From: Antricoccus suffuscus
GTDB taxonomy: Bacteria > Actinomycetota > Actinomycetes > Mycobacteriales > Antricoccaceae
NCBI RefSeq assembly: GCF_003003235.1
Contig: NZ_PVUE01000003.1
Coordinates: 62,001-126,000, forward strand
Direction: 5' to 3'
Length of the DNA: 64,000 bases
This document shows, one piece after another, positions 25,004-33,507 of this stretch. A program made the position numbers and the translations under genes. Below the pieces are notes generated by a model, which did no database searches, was not told the origin of the DNA, and saw only the letters and a list, made by a program, of their open reading frames with translations. Numbering within the stretch: position 1 is the stretch's first letter; every line of letters starts with the position of its first letter.

Positions 25004-26019
25004 TCGACGTACTGATTGCCGGCGCCGGCCCGATCGGTTTGGCAACCGCGCTGTACGCCGCCCGCTGCGGCCTTCAGGTCGTCGTCGTCGAGCCGCGCGC
25101 CACGCCAATCGACAAGGCGTGCGGAGAGGGGTTAATGCCGTCCGCCGTTGAGGCGCTCGACCGGCTCGGCGTCCAGCCCGCGGGCGTCGAGTTCAACGGT
25201 ATCCGCTACACAGATGGGATTCGGTTCGCCGAGGCGCGTTTTGCGGCGCGTCCCGGCCTGGGTGTGCGACGTACCGAGCTGCAGCGGGCGTTGCACGCGC
25301 GAGTCGCGGATGCCGGTGTCGAGATGATCGAGGCGACGGTGGGCGAGGTTGAACAGCGGTCTGACCAAGTACGTACCGCTGGACTTGTGGCGCGCTATCT
25401 GGTCGCAGCGGACGGCCTGCACTCGCGCGTCCGCGAGAGTCTCGGGCTCGCCGTTGACCACGCCGGCGCCCGGAGGTGGGGGACTCGACGGCATTTCGCC
25501 GTACCAGCCTGGACCGACCTGGTCGAGGTGCACTGGTCAGACGATGCTGAGGCCTACGTGACGCCGATCGGCCCGGCGGAGGTGGGCGTCGCCGTACTCA
25601 CCTCGAGGAGGGCGTCGTACGACGAGCAACTGCGCGGATTTGGAGCCCTGAGCGAACATCTCGCCGGCGCGGCCCCCTCGACGCCCGTGCTCGGCGCCGG
25701 CCCGTTACGGCAAAGCGCATCACGGCGGGTGCTGGGCCGCGTTGCGCTGGTCGGTGACGCGGCCGGGTACGTCGACGCGATCACCGGCGAGGGAGTCGCG
25801 GTTGGATTGGCCAGCGCCGAAGCCCTTGTCGAATGCCTCGCGCGCGATGACCTTGCGGCGTACGAAGGGATGTGGCGGCGCCGCACGCGTCGCTACCGGA
25901 CGCTCACTACGGGTTTGTTGTGGGCCTCGGGCCGGCCGGCGCTGCGTCGGCAGATCGTGCCGGTGGCCGCGCGATTCCCGCCGCTGTACGGCGCGGTCGT
26001 GCGCCAACTCGCCCGCTGA
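25000..26019 (+). CDS. FAD-dependent oxidoreductase (hydroxylase/GG-reductase type)
   Basis: A 339-residue flavoprotein. The N-terminal FAD motif is LIAGAGPIGLATALYAARCG (from residue 5), the loop CGEGLMPSAVEAL follows, and the second FAD motif is LVGDAAGYVDAITGEGVAVG. It is related both to geranylgeranyl reductases and to aromatic hydroxylases. As third gene of the PKS operon (ATG overlaps the preceding TGA), it most likely hydroxylates the resorcinol ring, as SrsC does. It is divergent in sequence from the monooxygenase half of the 21.2-kb fusion. Confidence 0.88.
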   Translation: MIDVLIAGAGPIGLATALYAARCGLQVVVVEPRATPIDKACGEGLMPSAVEALDRLGVQPAGVEFNGIRYTDGIRFAEARFAARPGLGVRRTELQRALHARVADAGVEMIEATVGEVEQRSDQVRTAGLVARYLVAADGLHSRVRESLGLAVDHAGARRWGTRRHFAVPAWTDLVEVHWSDDAEAYVTPIGPAEVGVAVLTSRRASYDEQLRGFGALSEHLAGAAPSTPVLGAGPLRQSASRRVLGRVALVGDAAGYVDAITGEGVAVGLASAEALVECLARDDLAAYEGMWRRRTRRYRTLTTGLLWASGRPALRRQIVPVAARFPPLYGAVVRQLAR

Positions 26020-26065
26020 CCCGTGATCCGCGGCAACTTGCCCGGCGATCCGCGGCAACTACGTC

Positions 26066-26578
26066 TCATCCGAGACTTTCGCTCCAGAGCCTGCGCAACG
26101 CCGGCGCCAAACCCGCCGTGGCCGCGAGCAGGACGCCGACCGAGAACACTGGCAGCCCCGGTTCAAGCGTCCACTCGCCCTTACTTAGGCCGATAGACAT
26201 CATCAGCCAGGCGCCAAGTGCGCCCAGCACAAGCAGGACCATCATTGTCGTGACGAATCTCGTCATGCCCAGCCCAAGGCCCCTCCGCGTGATGGAGATC
26301 AAGGCGATGATCGACAGCAACGAGACGATCGCCAGCACGAGATACGCCCCTCCGAATAACACTGAAAAGGCGACGTCATCGCCCGGCTCGATGAACGCCT
26401 GCACGCCCATGCTTGCGATCGTCGTTGTCGTCATCGTTGAGTTCTGGTCGGAGATCTCCGTATACGGCAGCACCGATCCAGCTAGTAGTAGCAGCGCGGC
26501 GAACGTAGCCAGGCCGCGCACAGCGAGGGACTCAAGTCGCTCAACGCGCGCGTTAAGATCCAATTGCTCAGCCGCCAT
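26066..26578 (-). CDS. Hypothetical four-helix membrane protein
   Basis: A 170-residue protein with an N-terminal helical segment (LNARVERLESLAVRGLATF) and four hydrophobic stretches, including FAALLLLAGSVLPYT and TRFVTTMMVLLVLGALGAWL. There is an external loop after the first helix. It ends in a short basic cytoplasmic tail. I do not recognise the family. It is convergent with the PKS operon and followed on its strand by nothing obvious. Confidence 0.7.
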   Translation of the reverse strand: MAAEQLDLNARVERLESLAVRGLATFAALLLLAGSVLPYTEISDQNSTMTTTTIASMGVQAFIEPGDDVAFSVLFGGAYLVLAIVSLLSIIALISITRRGLGLGMTRFVTTMMVLLVLGALGAWLMMSIGLSKGEWTLEPGLPVFSVGVLLAATAGLAPALRRLWSESLG

Positions 26579-26642
26579 TTAAGCCGCGGGTCCTAGTAAC
26601 GGGATCAGTCATGAGCCGAACTATAGCGAACCATTAGGTGGG

Positions 26643-27956
26643 TCAGTGGTTTACGGACGGGCGCTGCAGTCCGAGGTGATCGCGCAGCGTGGAGCCGGCG
26701 TACTCGGTGCGGTATCTGCCGCGGCGCTGGAGTATCGGCACGACGTGATCCACGAAGGTGCTCAGTTCGTAGGGCAGCGTCGATCCCATGATGGTAAATC
26801 CATCGACCGCGCCCGCATCCTGCCAACGGATCACATGATCGGCGAGCTGATCGGGCGTTCCGATGAAGTGCATCTGGCCGGCGCCGCCGGACGTCTGGTC
26901 GGTGAGTTCGCGCAATGAAGCGTCTGGACGTGCCCGCGCGGCGGCAAACAATTGTTCTGCGCGACTCGACGGAGCTGGCCCGGACAGTAGCTCGGCGGAC
27001 AAGGGAGCGTCCGGGTCATAAGCGTCAGGGTCGAGACCGGCCGTATAGAGCGCGTTTTGCCAGCGGAAGTCCGGGCTCGCCAGCTCCTCCAACTGCCGGG
27101 CCCGGTCTTGGGCTTCAGCCTCGGTGCCGCCCAAGGTGATCATCAGCGCTGGCATGACGAGCACATGCTCGGGATCTCGACCGGCGGCGACGACCTGCGC
27201 GTGCAGGTCGGTTCGGAAGTCGGCCGCTGCCTCGAGCGTTGGCGGCCCCGAGAAAACTAGCTCGGCGTACCGCGCCGCCAGTCCGATGCCGGCTGCCGAC
27301 TGTCCTGCCTGGACGAGCACAGGGCGGCCTTGAGGGGAGCGTGGAAAGGGCAGCACTCCTTCGGAGTTGTAGTACTCGCCCCGGAAATGCGGGTCATGCA
27401 ACTTCGAACGGTCGGCCCAGACGCCGCCCGCGCGGTCGCCGACGACCGCGTCATCTTCCCAGCTGTCCCAGGCGCGGGTCACGACGTCGACGAACTCGTG
27501 GGCCATCGCGTACCGGTCGGCATGCTCGGGATGGGCGGGCTCGCCGAAGGCGGCTGCGACCAGGGGTGTGATGGTCGTGACGATGTTCCAGCCTGCGCGG
27601 CCACCACTGAGGTGATCCAGTGTGGCGAATCGGCGGGCGAGCTCCCACGGTTTGCTGTACGTCGTCGAGCCGGTGCCGATCAGCCCGATATTGCTCGTCA
27701 CGGCAGCGAGCGCCGACAACACCGAGATCGGGTCGAACTGCGTCTGCGGCAGATGCGTGGCGCGGTACTGGGCGATGGCGATGTTGTCGGCGAGGAAGAT
27801 CGAGTCCATCAAACCGGCTTCGGCGATCCGCGCGATATTGGCGTAGTAGGGCAGACCGAGAACGCCGCGGACATCGTCCTCGACAACCCGCCACGCGGAC
27901 TCGTGGTATCCGTTCGGCCAGACGAAAGCGTTGAAGTGCAACGGCCTTGGACTCAT
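26643..27956 (-). CDS. NtaA/SnaA/DszA-family flavin monooxygenase
   Basis: A 437-residue protein of the LLM-barrel superfamily. The N-terminus HFNAFVWPNGYHESAWR and the core segments GLMDSIFLADNIA and LSGGRAGWNIVTT are typical of the FMNH2-dependent NtaA/DszA branch (nitrilotriacetate or dibenzothiophene-sulfone type). These enzymes take reduced FMN from a separate reductase, not seen here. RBS TAAGGAG lies 7 nt before ATG 27956. The substrate is unknown; S- or N-containing organic compounds are the usual ones. Confidence 0.92.
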   Translation of the reverse strand: MSPRPLHFNAFVWPNGYHESAWRVVEDDVRGVLGLPYYANIARIAEAGLMDSIFLADNIAIAQYRATHLPQTQFDPISVLSALAAVTSNIGLIGTGSTTYSKPWELARRFATLDHLSGGRAGWNIVTTITPLVAAAFGEPAHPEHADRYAMAHEFVDVVTRAWDSWEDDAVVGDRAGGVWADRSKLHDPHFRGEYYNSEGVLPFPRSPQGRPVLVQAGQSAAGIGLAARYAELVFSGPPTLEAAADFRTDLHAQVVAAGRDPEHVLVMPALMITLGGTEAEAQDRARQLEELASPDFRWQNALYTAGLDPDAYDPDAPLSAELLSGPAPSSRAEQLFAAARARPDASLRELTDQTSGGAGQMHFIGTPDQLADHVIRWQDAGAVDGFTIMGSTLPYELSTFVDHVVPILQRRGRYRTEYAGSTLRDHLGLQRPSVNH

Positions 27957-28009
27957 TGGCTAGCTCCTTAGCGAGACTCGCTAGCCACTCTTCCAGACCG
28001 CTGCGCCGC

Positions 28010-28603
28010 TCAGGCGGACCAGTGTGGGTCGCGGCCGACAAGACCGAGCAGCCGGTCGAACGCCGGCGCATCGGACGGTACGTCGACTCGTGGCGCGAAC
28101 GGCTTGCCTTCTCCCTGGTAGTCCTCGTTGAGCATGTTGGGCATGAAGGCCAAGGATTCCTCCGCGGCCTCGGTCGGGGGTGTCCACCTCTGGCCCGTCG
28201 CGGCGGCTAGATCCCAGCCGTGCACTTGGTATTCGCACAGGATCATACCGAGCGCGAGGTCGCCGGGCATCGCGCTTTCCCCGAGGCGTAGCGGCCGGTC
28301 GGCGGCACCGTTGCGTAGGGCGCGTTCGAGCTGGTCGGCCGCCGAGCGGACCTCGCCCGCAGCGTCGGTAGGTGACGTATAGCCCTCGAGGTCCGCCTGC
28401 GGCGCCTGACCGTTGGGGTCGTCGAATCCTGCGGCAAACATCGTCAGCCAGCCAAGTGTGTGGTTGCGCAGCTGCTCCACATCGAAGTCCGTGCACGGCG
28501 TCGGCTGATGGTTCTGGTCGGATCCGATGCCATCGACGACCTTGGCCAGATCGGTGAGGACGGTGCGCAGTAGGTCCGTGGTGTGCTCGTTCGAATTCGT
28601 CAT
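28010..28603 (-). CDS. TIGR03086/maleylpyruvate isomerase N-terminal-like metal-binding protein
   Basis: A 197-residue DinB/MDMPI-like four-helix protein. It shows the family's TPCTDFDVEQLRNHTLGWL (metal His in the LRNHTLGW helix) and ILCEYQVHGWDLAAATGQRW with further His ligands. Such proteins bind a divalent metal and may use mycothiol or bacillithiol-type cofactors. The ATG at 28603 is preferred over an upstream one that adds an unusual basic extension. It is divergent from the AraC gene at 28654 (51-bp gap), which may regulate it. Confidence 0.85.
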   Translation of the reverse strand: MTNSNEHTTDLLRTVLTDLAKVVDGIGSDQNHQPTPCTDFDVEQLRNHTLGWLTMFAAGFDDPNGQAPQADLEGYTSPTDAAGEVRSAADQLERALRNGAADRPLRLGESAMPGDLALGMILCEYQVHGWDLAAATGQRWTPPTEAAEESLAFMPNMLNEDYQGEGKPFAPRVDVPSDAPAFDRLLGLVGRDPHWSA

Positions 28604-28653
28604 ACCGGCAACTCTAGGCAGCAGGCGGTGGCCAGGATTGAAGATTCGCGCCA

Positions 28654-29544
28654 ATGTCGGTGAGCTGGTCTAGCGTCGTTCCTGTGACTAGCGAACCGGC
28701 CCCGGTGGAGCGGGACAGCCGCGGGATTCTCGACCCGTGGATGCTGCGCCAGCGGCTGACTCTTAACCGATACCCGGTGCCTGAGACATTGGCCGGCCTC
28801 GTTGACCGTTTTTGGACGGTGCAGTGGGATTTACCCGCTGGCAGCGTCCACACCCAGCACATCCTCACGCATCCGGGCGGCAATCTCAGCGTCAGCCATC
28901 CCGATGCGCGCGATGCCTCCGCCCCCGTGATCGAACGCAGCCCGGAGGCGGTGTTCAACGGTGTCGCGACCAGTCTGATGACGCGACACCTCGCAGGCCG
29001 CGGGTGGGCTGTCGCGGCGATGACCACTCCAGGCGGACTGGGTGCTTTTATCTGCGGCTCGGTTGCCGAGTTCACTAACAAGGAAGTGCCACTGGGCCAG
29101 GTCTTGGCGATCGACGAGACCGGCCTGGTACGCCGCCTCGTCAATGCGCCGGACGACGGCGCGCGCGTCGAGCTATTGGCCGGTGCGCTTGAAGGCGCGC
29201 TTGTACCGCACCGCGCCGAAACCGCGCGTCAGGTAGCCGCCGTGGCCCGGCTTGCCGAGACGGACCGCTCAATCCGTCGGCTGGCGGACTTGGCTTCGCG
29301 CGCGGGGATTTCCTCGCGGACGTTGCAGCGCTTGTTCTCCCAGTACGCCGGGGTGTCACCGAGTTGGATGCTGCGACGCTACCGTCTGCTCGACGTCGCC
29401 GAGACGGTCCGCAACGGCGAGCGCCCGTCGTGGGCGCAGGTGGCCGCCGACCTTGGTTACGCCGACCAGGCCCACCTCGTGCGCGACTTTCACGCGGCGA
29501 CTGGCCGGACACCGGCGTCGTACGCCGCCTCGCTTGCTCGGTAG
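28654..29544 (+). CDS. AraC-family regulator (DUF6597-type sensor)
   Basis: A 296-residue protein. Residues ~40-200 form a small sensor domain (LAGLVDRFWTVQWDLPAGS, HPGGNLSVSHPDA). The C-terminal ~100 residues contain two helix-turn-helix units (IRRLADLASRAGISSRTLQR and WAQVAADLGYADQAHLVRDF). ATG 28654 has only a weak RBS; GTG 28684 is an alternative start. It is divergent from the TIGR03086 gene and convergent with the TetR gene ending at 29551. Confidence 0.9.
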   Translation: MSVSWSSVVPVTSEPAPVERDSRGILDPWMLRQRLTLNRYPVPETLAGLVDRFWTVQWDLPAGSVHTQHILTHPGGNLSVSHPDARDASAPVIERSPEAVFNGVATSLMTRHLAGRGWAVAAMTTPGGLGAFICGSVAEFTNKEVPLGQVLAIDETGLVRRLVNAPDDGARVELLAGALEGALVPHRAETARQVAAVARLAETDRSIRRLADLASRAGISSRTLQRLFSQYAGVSPSWMLRRYRLLDVAETVRNGERPSWAQVAADLGYADQAHLVRDFHAATGRTPASYAASLAR

Positions 29545-29550
29545 CGGATG

Positions 29551-30258
29551 TTACGTCTGGACCGATTTGCGGTCACGGCCATCGGTGACGGCGACGTCCT
29601 GCCCGTGCCCGGTATCGGCGGCAGAGGAGAGTCGGGCGCCGACCCGGCCGATGGCGAGGAATAGTTCGGTCGCGGCGTCCACGAGTTGACCGCGCTCCAG
29701 AGGTATCTGTCCGTCGAGCCACCGGATGAGCAGTTCGCTAAACCCACCGACCAGGACCGAGGCGACGACCCGGTGGGTCGGGCCTGGTTGTTGTCCTGCG
29801 GCTTCGGTAGCCACCAGGTCAACGATCAGGGAGGAGGACTCGACCCGTCGGCGCTGTAGGTGCGCCTGGTCGCGGCCCTCGATGTAGAGCACCTGTGCGC
29901 GCCGTCGGTCGGAGTCGACGTACGCCGCCGTACTGGCGACCATGGCCCGGACGCGGCCGACGGGGTCGTCGCCTGCTGCCTCGACAGCCTCGGTGACGCA
30001 GACGCGCAGTTGGTCGACCACGTCGTCGAAAACGGCCACGACAAGGGCGTCGAGGTCGGGGAAGCTCTCGTAGAAGTAGCGCGCGTTGAGCCGGGCCTGC
30101 GCGCAGACCCCGCGGACGGTCGTGCCCGACAGGCCGTGCGTGCCGAGCAGTTCCAAGCCCGCGGCGAGCAGGAGAGAGCGGCGTTCAACTACCCGGTCGG
30201 CCGCGGGCACCCCTGCCCACCGGGTTTGTCTGTTTGGAGGATCGACTCTTGGCAACAC
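29551..30258 (-). CDS. TetR-family regulator of the epoxide-hydrolase operon
   Basis: A 235-residue protein. After an N-terminal extension (NRQTRWAGVPAADR) comes the HTH domain from RRSLLLAAGLELLGTHG to ARYFYESFPDLDALVVAVF. GTG 30258 is chosen because the TRWAGVP stretch recurs in related TetR proteins; GTG 30210 is the alternative. It is divergent from the operon at 30311. A perfect 24-bp palindrome lies between the two starts, so it very likely represses both itself and that operon. Confidence 0.9.
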   Translation of the reverse strand: MLPRVDPPNRQTRWAGVPAADRVVERRSLLLAAGLELLGTHGLSGTTVRGVCAQARLNARYFYESFPDLDALVVAVFDDVVDQLRVCVTEAVEAAGDDPVGRVRAMVASTAAYVDSDRRRAQVLYIEGRDQAHLQRRRVESSSLIVDLVATEAAGQQPGPTHRVVASVLVGGFSELLIRWLDGQIPLERGQLVDAATELFLAIGRVGARLSSAADTGHGQDVAVTDGRDRKSVQT

Positions 30259-30277
30259 CTGCAACCGTACTTTACGA

Positions 30278-30301
30278 TCCTGGTAACGCCCGTTACCAGG
30301 A
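30278..30301. promoter_or_regulatory. TetR operator covering the hydrolase RBS
   Basis: A perfect palindrome: TCCTGGTAACG, CC, CGTTACCAGGA. Its right arm runs into the AGGAGG (30298-30303) that serves as RBS for the GTG at 30311. Bound TetR would block the transcription start region of both divergent genes. Confidence 0.8.
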
Positions 30302-30310
30302 GGTGTCGAG

Positions 30311-31270
30311 GTGCTCCGACGACGCACGATTGCAGTAAACGATGTGGAGTTGAATGTCATTGACGCGGGCCCATCGGACGGGCCACTCGTCATTCTGGCT
30401 CACGGCTTCCCCGAGCTGGGCTACTCGTGGCGCCATCAGGTGCCCGCTCTGGCCGAGGCCGGTTACCGCGTACTGGCGCCCGATCAACGTGGATATGGCC
30501 TCAGCTCCCGTCCGGAAGAGATCGCCGCCTACGACATCGAGCACCTGAGTGCCGACCTGATCGGGCTGATCGATGAAATCGGCGCCGAGAAGGCCGTGCT
30601 CGTCGGGCATGACTGGGGCTCCATGGTGGTCTGGCAGACCACTCTGCTGCACCCCGACCGGGTAGCGGGCGTGTGCGGGATGAGCGTGCCGTTCAGCCCG
30701 CGCCCGCCGGCTCCGCCGACACAATTGTGGCGACAAGTCTTCGACGGCCAGTTCTTCTACATCCTCTACTTCCAGGAGCCGGGAGTGGCCGATGCCGAGC
30801 TGGACGCGGATCCGGCAAAGGTCATGCGGCGCTTGTTGTCGGGCACGCGCACCGACGTCGGCACCTCGATTGAGGCCAACGCCGACGACGGTCGCGGTTT
30901 CGTCGAGCGGGCGCCCGAGCCGGCCCACCTGCCGGCCTGGTTGTCGCAGGAAGAGCTGGACGTCTACGTCGCCGAGTTCACTCGGACCGGGTTCACGGGC
31001 GGCCTTAACTGGTACCGCAACTTCGACCGCAACTGGGAGCTGACCCCGCAACTGGACGGGGCCACGATCGACGTACCGAGCCTGTTCATCGGCGGAAAGC
31101 TCGACCCGGTGCTACTGATGGCGCCCCCGGATGCCCAGGCGCAGTGGCTGACTGACTTCCGCGGCAACCAGCTGATCGAGGATGCCGGCCACTGGGTGCA
31201 GCAGGAAAAAGCCAATGAGGTCAACACCGCACTGCTGAACTGGCTGCGGGATATCACTAAGGAGCACTAA
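30311..31270 (+). CDS. Alpha/beta hydrolase, epoxide hydrolase type
   Basis: A 319-residue alpha/beta hydrolase. The oxyanion motif is HGFPELGYSWRHQ (~residue 33), the nucleophile elbow is GHDWGSMVVW, with Asp rather than Ser as in epoxide hydrolases and haloalkane dehalogenases, and the catalytic His is in EDAGHWVQQEK. The lid carries a Tyr-rich segment (GGLNWYRNF). First gene of a four-gene operon. GTG start with AGGAGG inside the operator. Next to a limonene-monooxygenase-like gene, opening of a terpene or alkene epoxide to a diol is the likely role. Confidence 0.92.
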   Translation: MLRRRTIAVNDVELNVIDAGPSDGPLVILAHGFPELGYSWRHQVPALAEAGYRVLAPDQRGYGLSSRPEEIAAYDIEHLSADLIGLIDEIGAEKAVLVGHDWGSMVVWQTTLLHPDRVAGVCGMSVPFSPRPPAPPTQLWRQVFDGQFFYILYFQEPGVADAELDADPAKVMRRLLSGTRTDVGTSIEANADDGRGFVERAPEPAHLPAWLSQEELDVYVAEFTRTGFTGGLNWYRNFDRNWELTPQLDGATIDVPSLFIGGKLDPVLLMAPPDAQAQWLTDFRGNQLIEDAGHWVQQEKANEVNTALLNWLRDITKEH

Positions 31271-31271
31271 C

Positions 31272-32474
31272 GTGGGCCGTCCACTGAACTTCGGAGTCTT
31301 CTACGCTCCGTTCCATCCCCTCGGGCAGGATCCGACTCTCGCGCTGGAGTACGACCTGGAACGGGTCGAGGCACTCGACCGGTTTGGGTTTGACGAGGCT
31401 TGGTTCGGCGAGCATCACTCAGGCGGTTATGAGCTGTGGGGCAACCCTGAATTGATCATCGCGGCGGCCGCGCAACGCACCAAACACATCAAGTTGGGTA
31501 CCGGCGTCGTGTCGATGCCGTATCACCATCCCTGGCTGCTGGCCGACCGGATCTGCCTGCTCGATCACCTGACCCGCGGACGGATCATCTTCGGCACCGG
31601 ACCGGGCGCGCTGCCCACCGATGCGTCCATCCTCGGCATCGACCCCGTCAACCAGCGGCGCATGCATGAGGAAGCTCTGGAGGCTGTGATCGCGCTGTTC
31701 ACCAGCGAGGAGCCGGTCACCCGCGAGACCGACTGGTTCACGATGCGCGAGGCCCGCCTGCAACTGCGGCCGTATCAATGGCCGCACCCGGAGATCGCGG
31801 TCGCCGCAATGATTTCGCCGTCCGGCCCACGGTTGGCCGGGATGTACGGCGCATCGCTGCTATCTCTGTCGATGTCTGCTGCCGCTGAGGGCTTCGCGGC
31901 GATCGGCAACGCGTGGGGTGTGGTCGAAGAGCAGGCGGCGAAGGCCGGCCAGCCGGCACCGGACCGCTCGACCTGGCGCGTGCTCGGGCAGATGCACATC
32001 GCCGAGACCCGGCAGCAGGCCGTGGACGACTGCAAATACGGGCTGCGTGACTTCGCCGCCTACTTCGGCGGCGGAGGCGCGGGATTCGTGCCGCTCGCCG
32101 ACGGCGACAACGGCGAGCTCTCGGACGAAGGATTCATCACTCAGTACGCCGACAGCGGACGCGCGATGATCGGCACGCCGGACGATGCCATCGAATACAT
32201 CGAGGGGCTGCTGGAGCAGTCCGGCGGGTTCGGAGCGTTCCTGATGCTGGGCCATGACTGGGCGTCGCCGGCTGCGACCATCGAGTCGTACCGGCTATTC
32301 GCGCGTCATGTCATCCCGCATTTCAAGGGCCGGCTCGCGGCGCCGCGGGCCTCGCACGCCTGGGCGGTGAGCAAGAAAGACGCGTTGCTCGGCCGCGCCG
32401 GCGAGGCGATCGTGAACGCGATCAAGAGCCACGCCCAAGAGTCCGATCAGACCCAATCGACGGGGTCGAACTGA
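31272..32474 (+). CDS. LLM flavin monooxygenase, limonene 1,2-monooxygenase-like
   Basis: A 400-residue bacterial luciferase-like flavoprotein. It has the LLM features FDEAWFGEHHSGG (near residue 40), GTGVVSMPYHHPWLLADR and GRIIFGTGPGALPTDASILG, a set that resembles LimB, the flavin-dependent limonene epoxidase of Rhodococcus, by recall only. GTG start 1 nt after the hydrolase stop. Its TGA overlaps the ATG of the next gene. It needs reduced flavin from a reductase not present here. It probably makes the epoxide consumed by the upstream-encoded hydrolase. Confidence 0.88.
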   Translation: MGRPLNFGVFYAPFHPLGQDPTLALEYDLERVEALDRFGFDEAWFGEHHSGGYELWGNPELIIAAAAQRTKHIKLGTGVVSMPYHHPWLLADRICLLDHLTRGRIIFGTGPGALPTDASILGIDPVNQRRMHEEALEAVIALFTSEEPVTRETDWFTMREARLQLRPYQWPHPEIAVAAMISPSGPRLAGMYGASLLSLSMSAAAEGFAAIGNAWGVVEEQAAKAGQPAPDRSTWRVLGQMHIAETRQQAVDDCKYGLRDFAAYFGGGGAGFVPLADGDNGELSDEGFITQYADSGRAMIGTPDDAIEYIEGLLEQSGGFGAFLMLGHDWASPAATIESYRLFARHVIPHFKGRLAAPRASHAWAVSKKDALLGRAGEAIVNAIKSHAQESDQTQSTGSN

Positions 32475-33505
32475 TGCGCGCGGCAGTGCTGAGCGGCGGC
32501 GGGATCATCGTCCGAGACGATCTTCCCGAGCCGGTACCTGGCCCGGGCCAGGTGCTCGTACAGGTCAAGGCCTGCGGGATCTGCGGGTCGGATCTGCACT
32601 TCGCCAAGCACGGGGCTGACATGCTCGCGCTCGGCCAGCAAATGGAAGGAGTTCCTCGCCCGGACAGGGAGCCAATTGACCTGAGCCGAGATATCTTCAT
32701 GGGTCACGAGTTCGCTGGCGAGGTGCTCGAGGCCGGACCCAACACCGAGGCGCCGCCGGCGGGGACGGCCGTGACGTCGTTTCCGGTGCTGCTTCGCCCC
32801 GACGGGGCGGTTGACCCGATCGTCTACTCCAACCACGTTTACGGCGGATACGGCGAGCGGCTTCTGCTCTCGGCGCCGCTTCTGCTACCGGTTCCGAACG
32901 GGTTGTCCACCGACCTCGCAGCGCTGACCGAACCCATGGCGGTGGGACTGCACGCTGTGAACCGGTCGCGGATCGAGCAGACCGAAAAGGCCGTGGTACT
33001 CGGCTGTGGGCCGGTCGGGCTGGCGGTAATCGGGGCACTGAAAATGCGCGGAGTCACATCGATCATTGCAGCCGACTACTCCCCGGCGCGCCGCGCGCTG
33101 GCCGAAGGCCTCGGCGCTACCGACGTGGTCGACCCGCGCGAGGAGACCGCATGGGCGCGAGCGGGCGCCGCGGGCCCGCTCGTGGTGTTCGAGGCCATCG
33201 GCGTACCAGGCGTCCTCGACGAGATCCTGCGCTACGCCCCGGCGCAGTCGCGCGCGGTCGTGGTCGGCGTATGTATGAACGCCGACACGGTCAACCCCTA
33301 CTTCGGCATCAGCAAAGAGTTGTCCGTGCAGTTCGTCCTCGGCTACACACCCGAGGAGTTGGCGGCGTCACTACGCTCGATCGCCGAGGGCGACATCGAC
33401 GTCGCACCGCTAGTTACCGCCCGAGTTGGGCTTGACGAAGTGCCGTGGGCGTTCGAAGCCCTCGGGAACCCAGAAGAACATTGCAAGATCATCGTGGAGC
33501 CCTAA
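32474..33505 (+). CDS. Zinc-type medium-chain alcohol dehydrogenase
   Basis: A 343-residue MDR enzyme. Catalytic zinc region CGICGSDLHFAKHG (Cys37) and MGHEFAGEVLEAG; the NAD(P) Rossmann motif is LGCGPVGLAVIGAL. The four-Cys structural zinc site of classical MDR enzymes is not seen. It resembles (R,R)-butanediol dehydrogenase-type enzymes that oxidise vicinal diols. Position after an epoxide hydrolase and monooxygenase fits oxidation of the diol to a hydroxyketone. ATG shares bases with the preceding TGA. Confidence 0.9.
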   Translation: MRAAVLSGGGIIVRDDLPEPVPGPGQVLVQVKACGICGSDLHFAKHGADMLALGQQMEGVPRPDREPIDLSRDIFMGHEFAGEVLEAGPNTEAPPAGTAVTSFPVLLRPDGAVDPIVYSNHVYGGYGERLLLSAPLLLPVPNGLSTDLAALTEPMAVGLHAVNRSRIEQTEKAVVLGCGPVGLAVIGALKMRGVTSIIAADYSPARRALAEGLGATDVVDPREETAWARAGAAGPLVVFEAIGVPGVLDEILRYAPAQSRAVVVGVCMNADTVNPYFGISKELSVQFVLGYTPEELAASLRSIAEGDIDVAPLVTARVGLDEVPWAFEALGNPEEHCKIIVEP

Positions 33506-33507
33506 CC

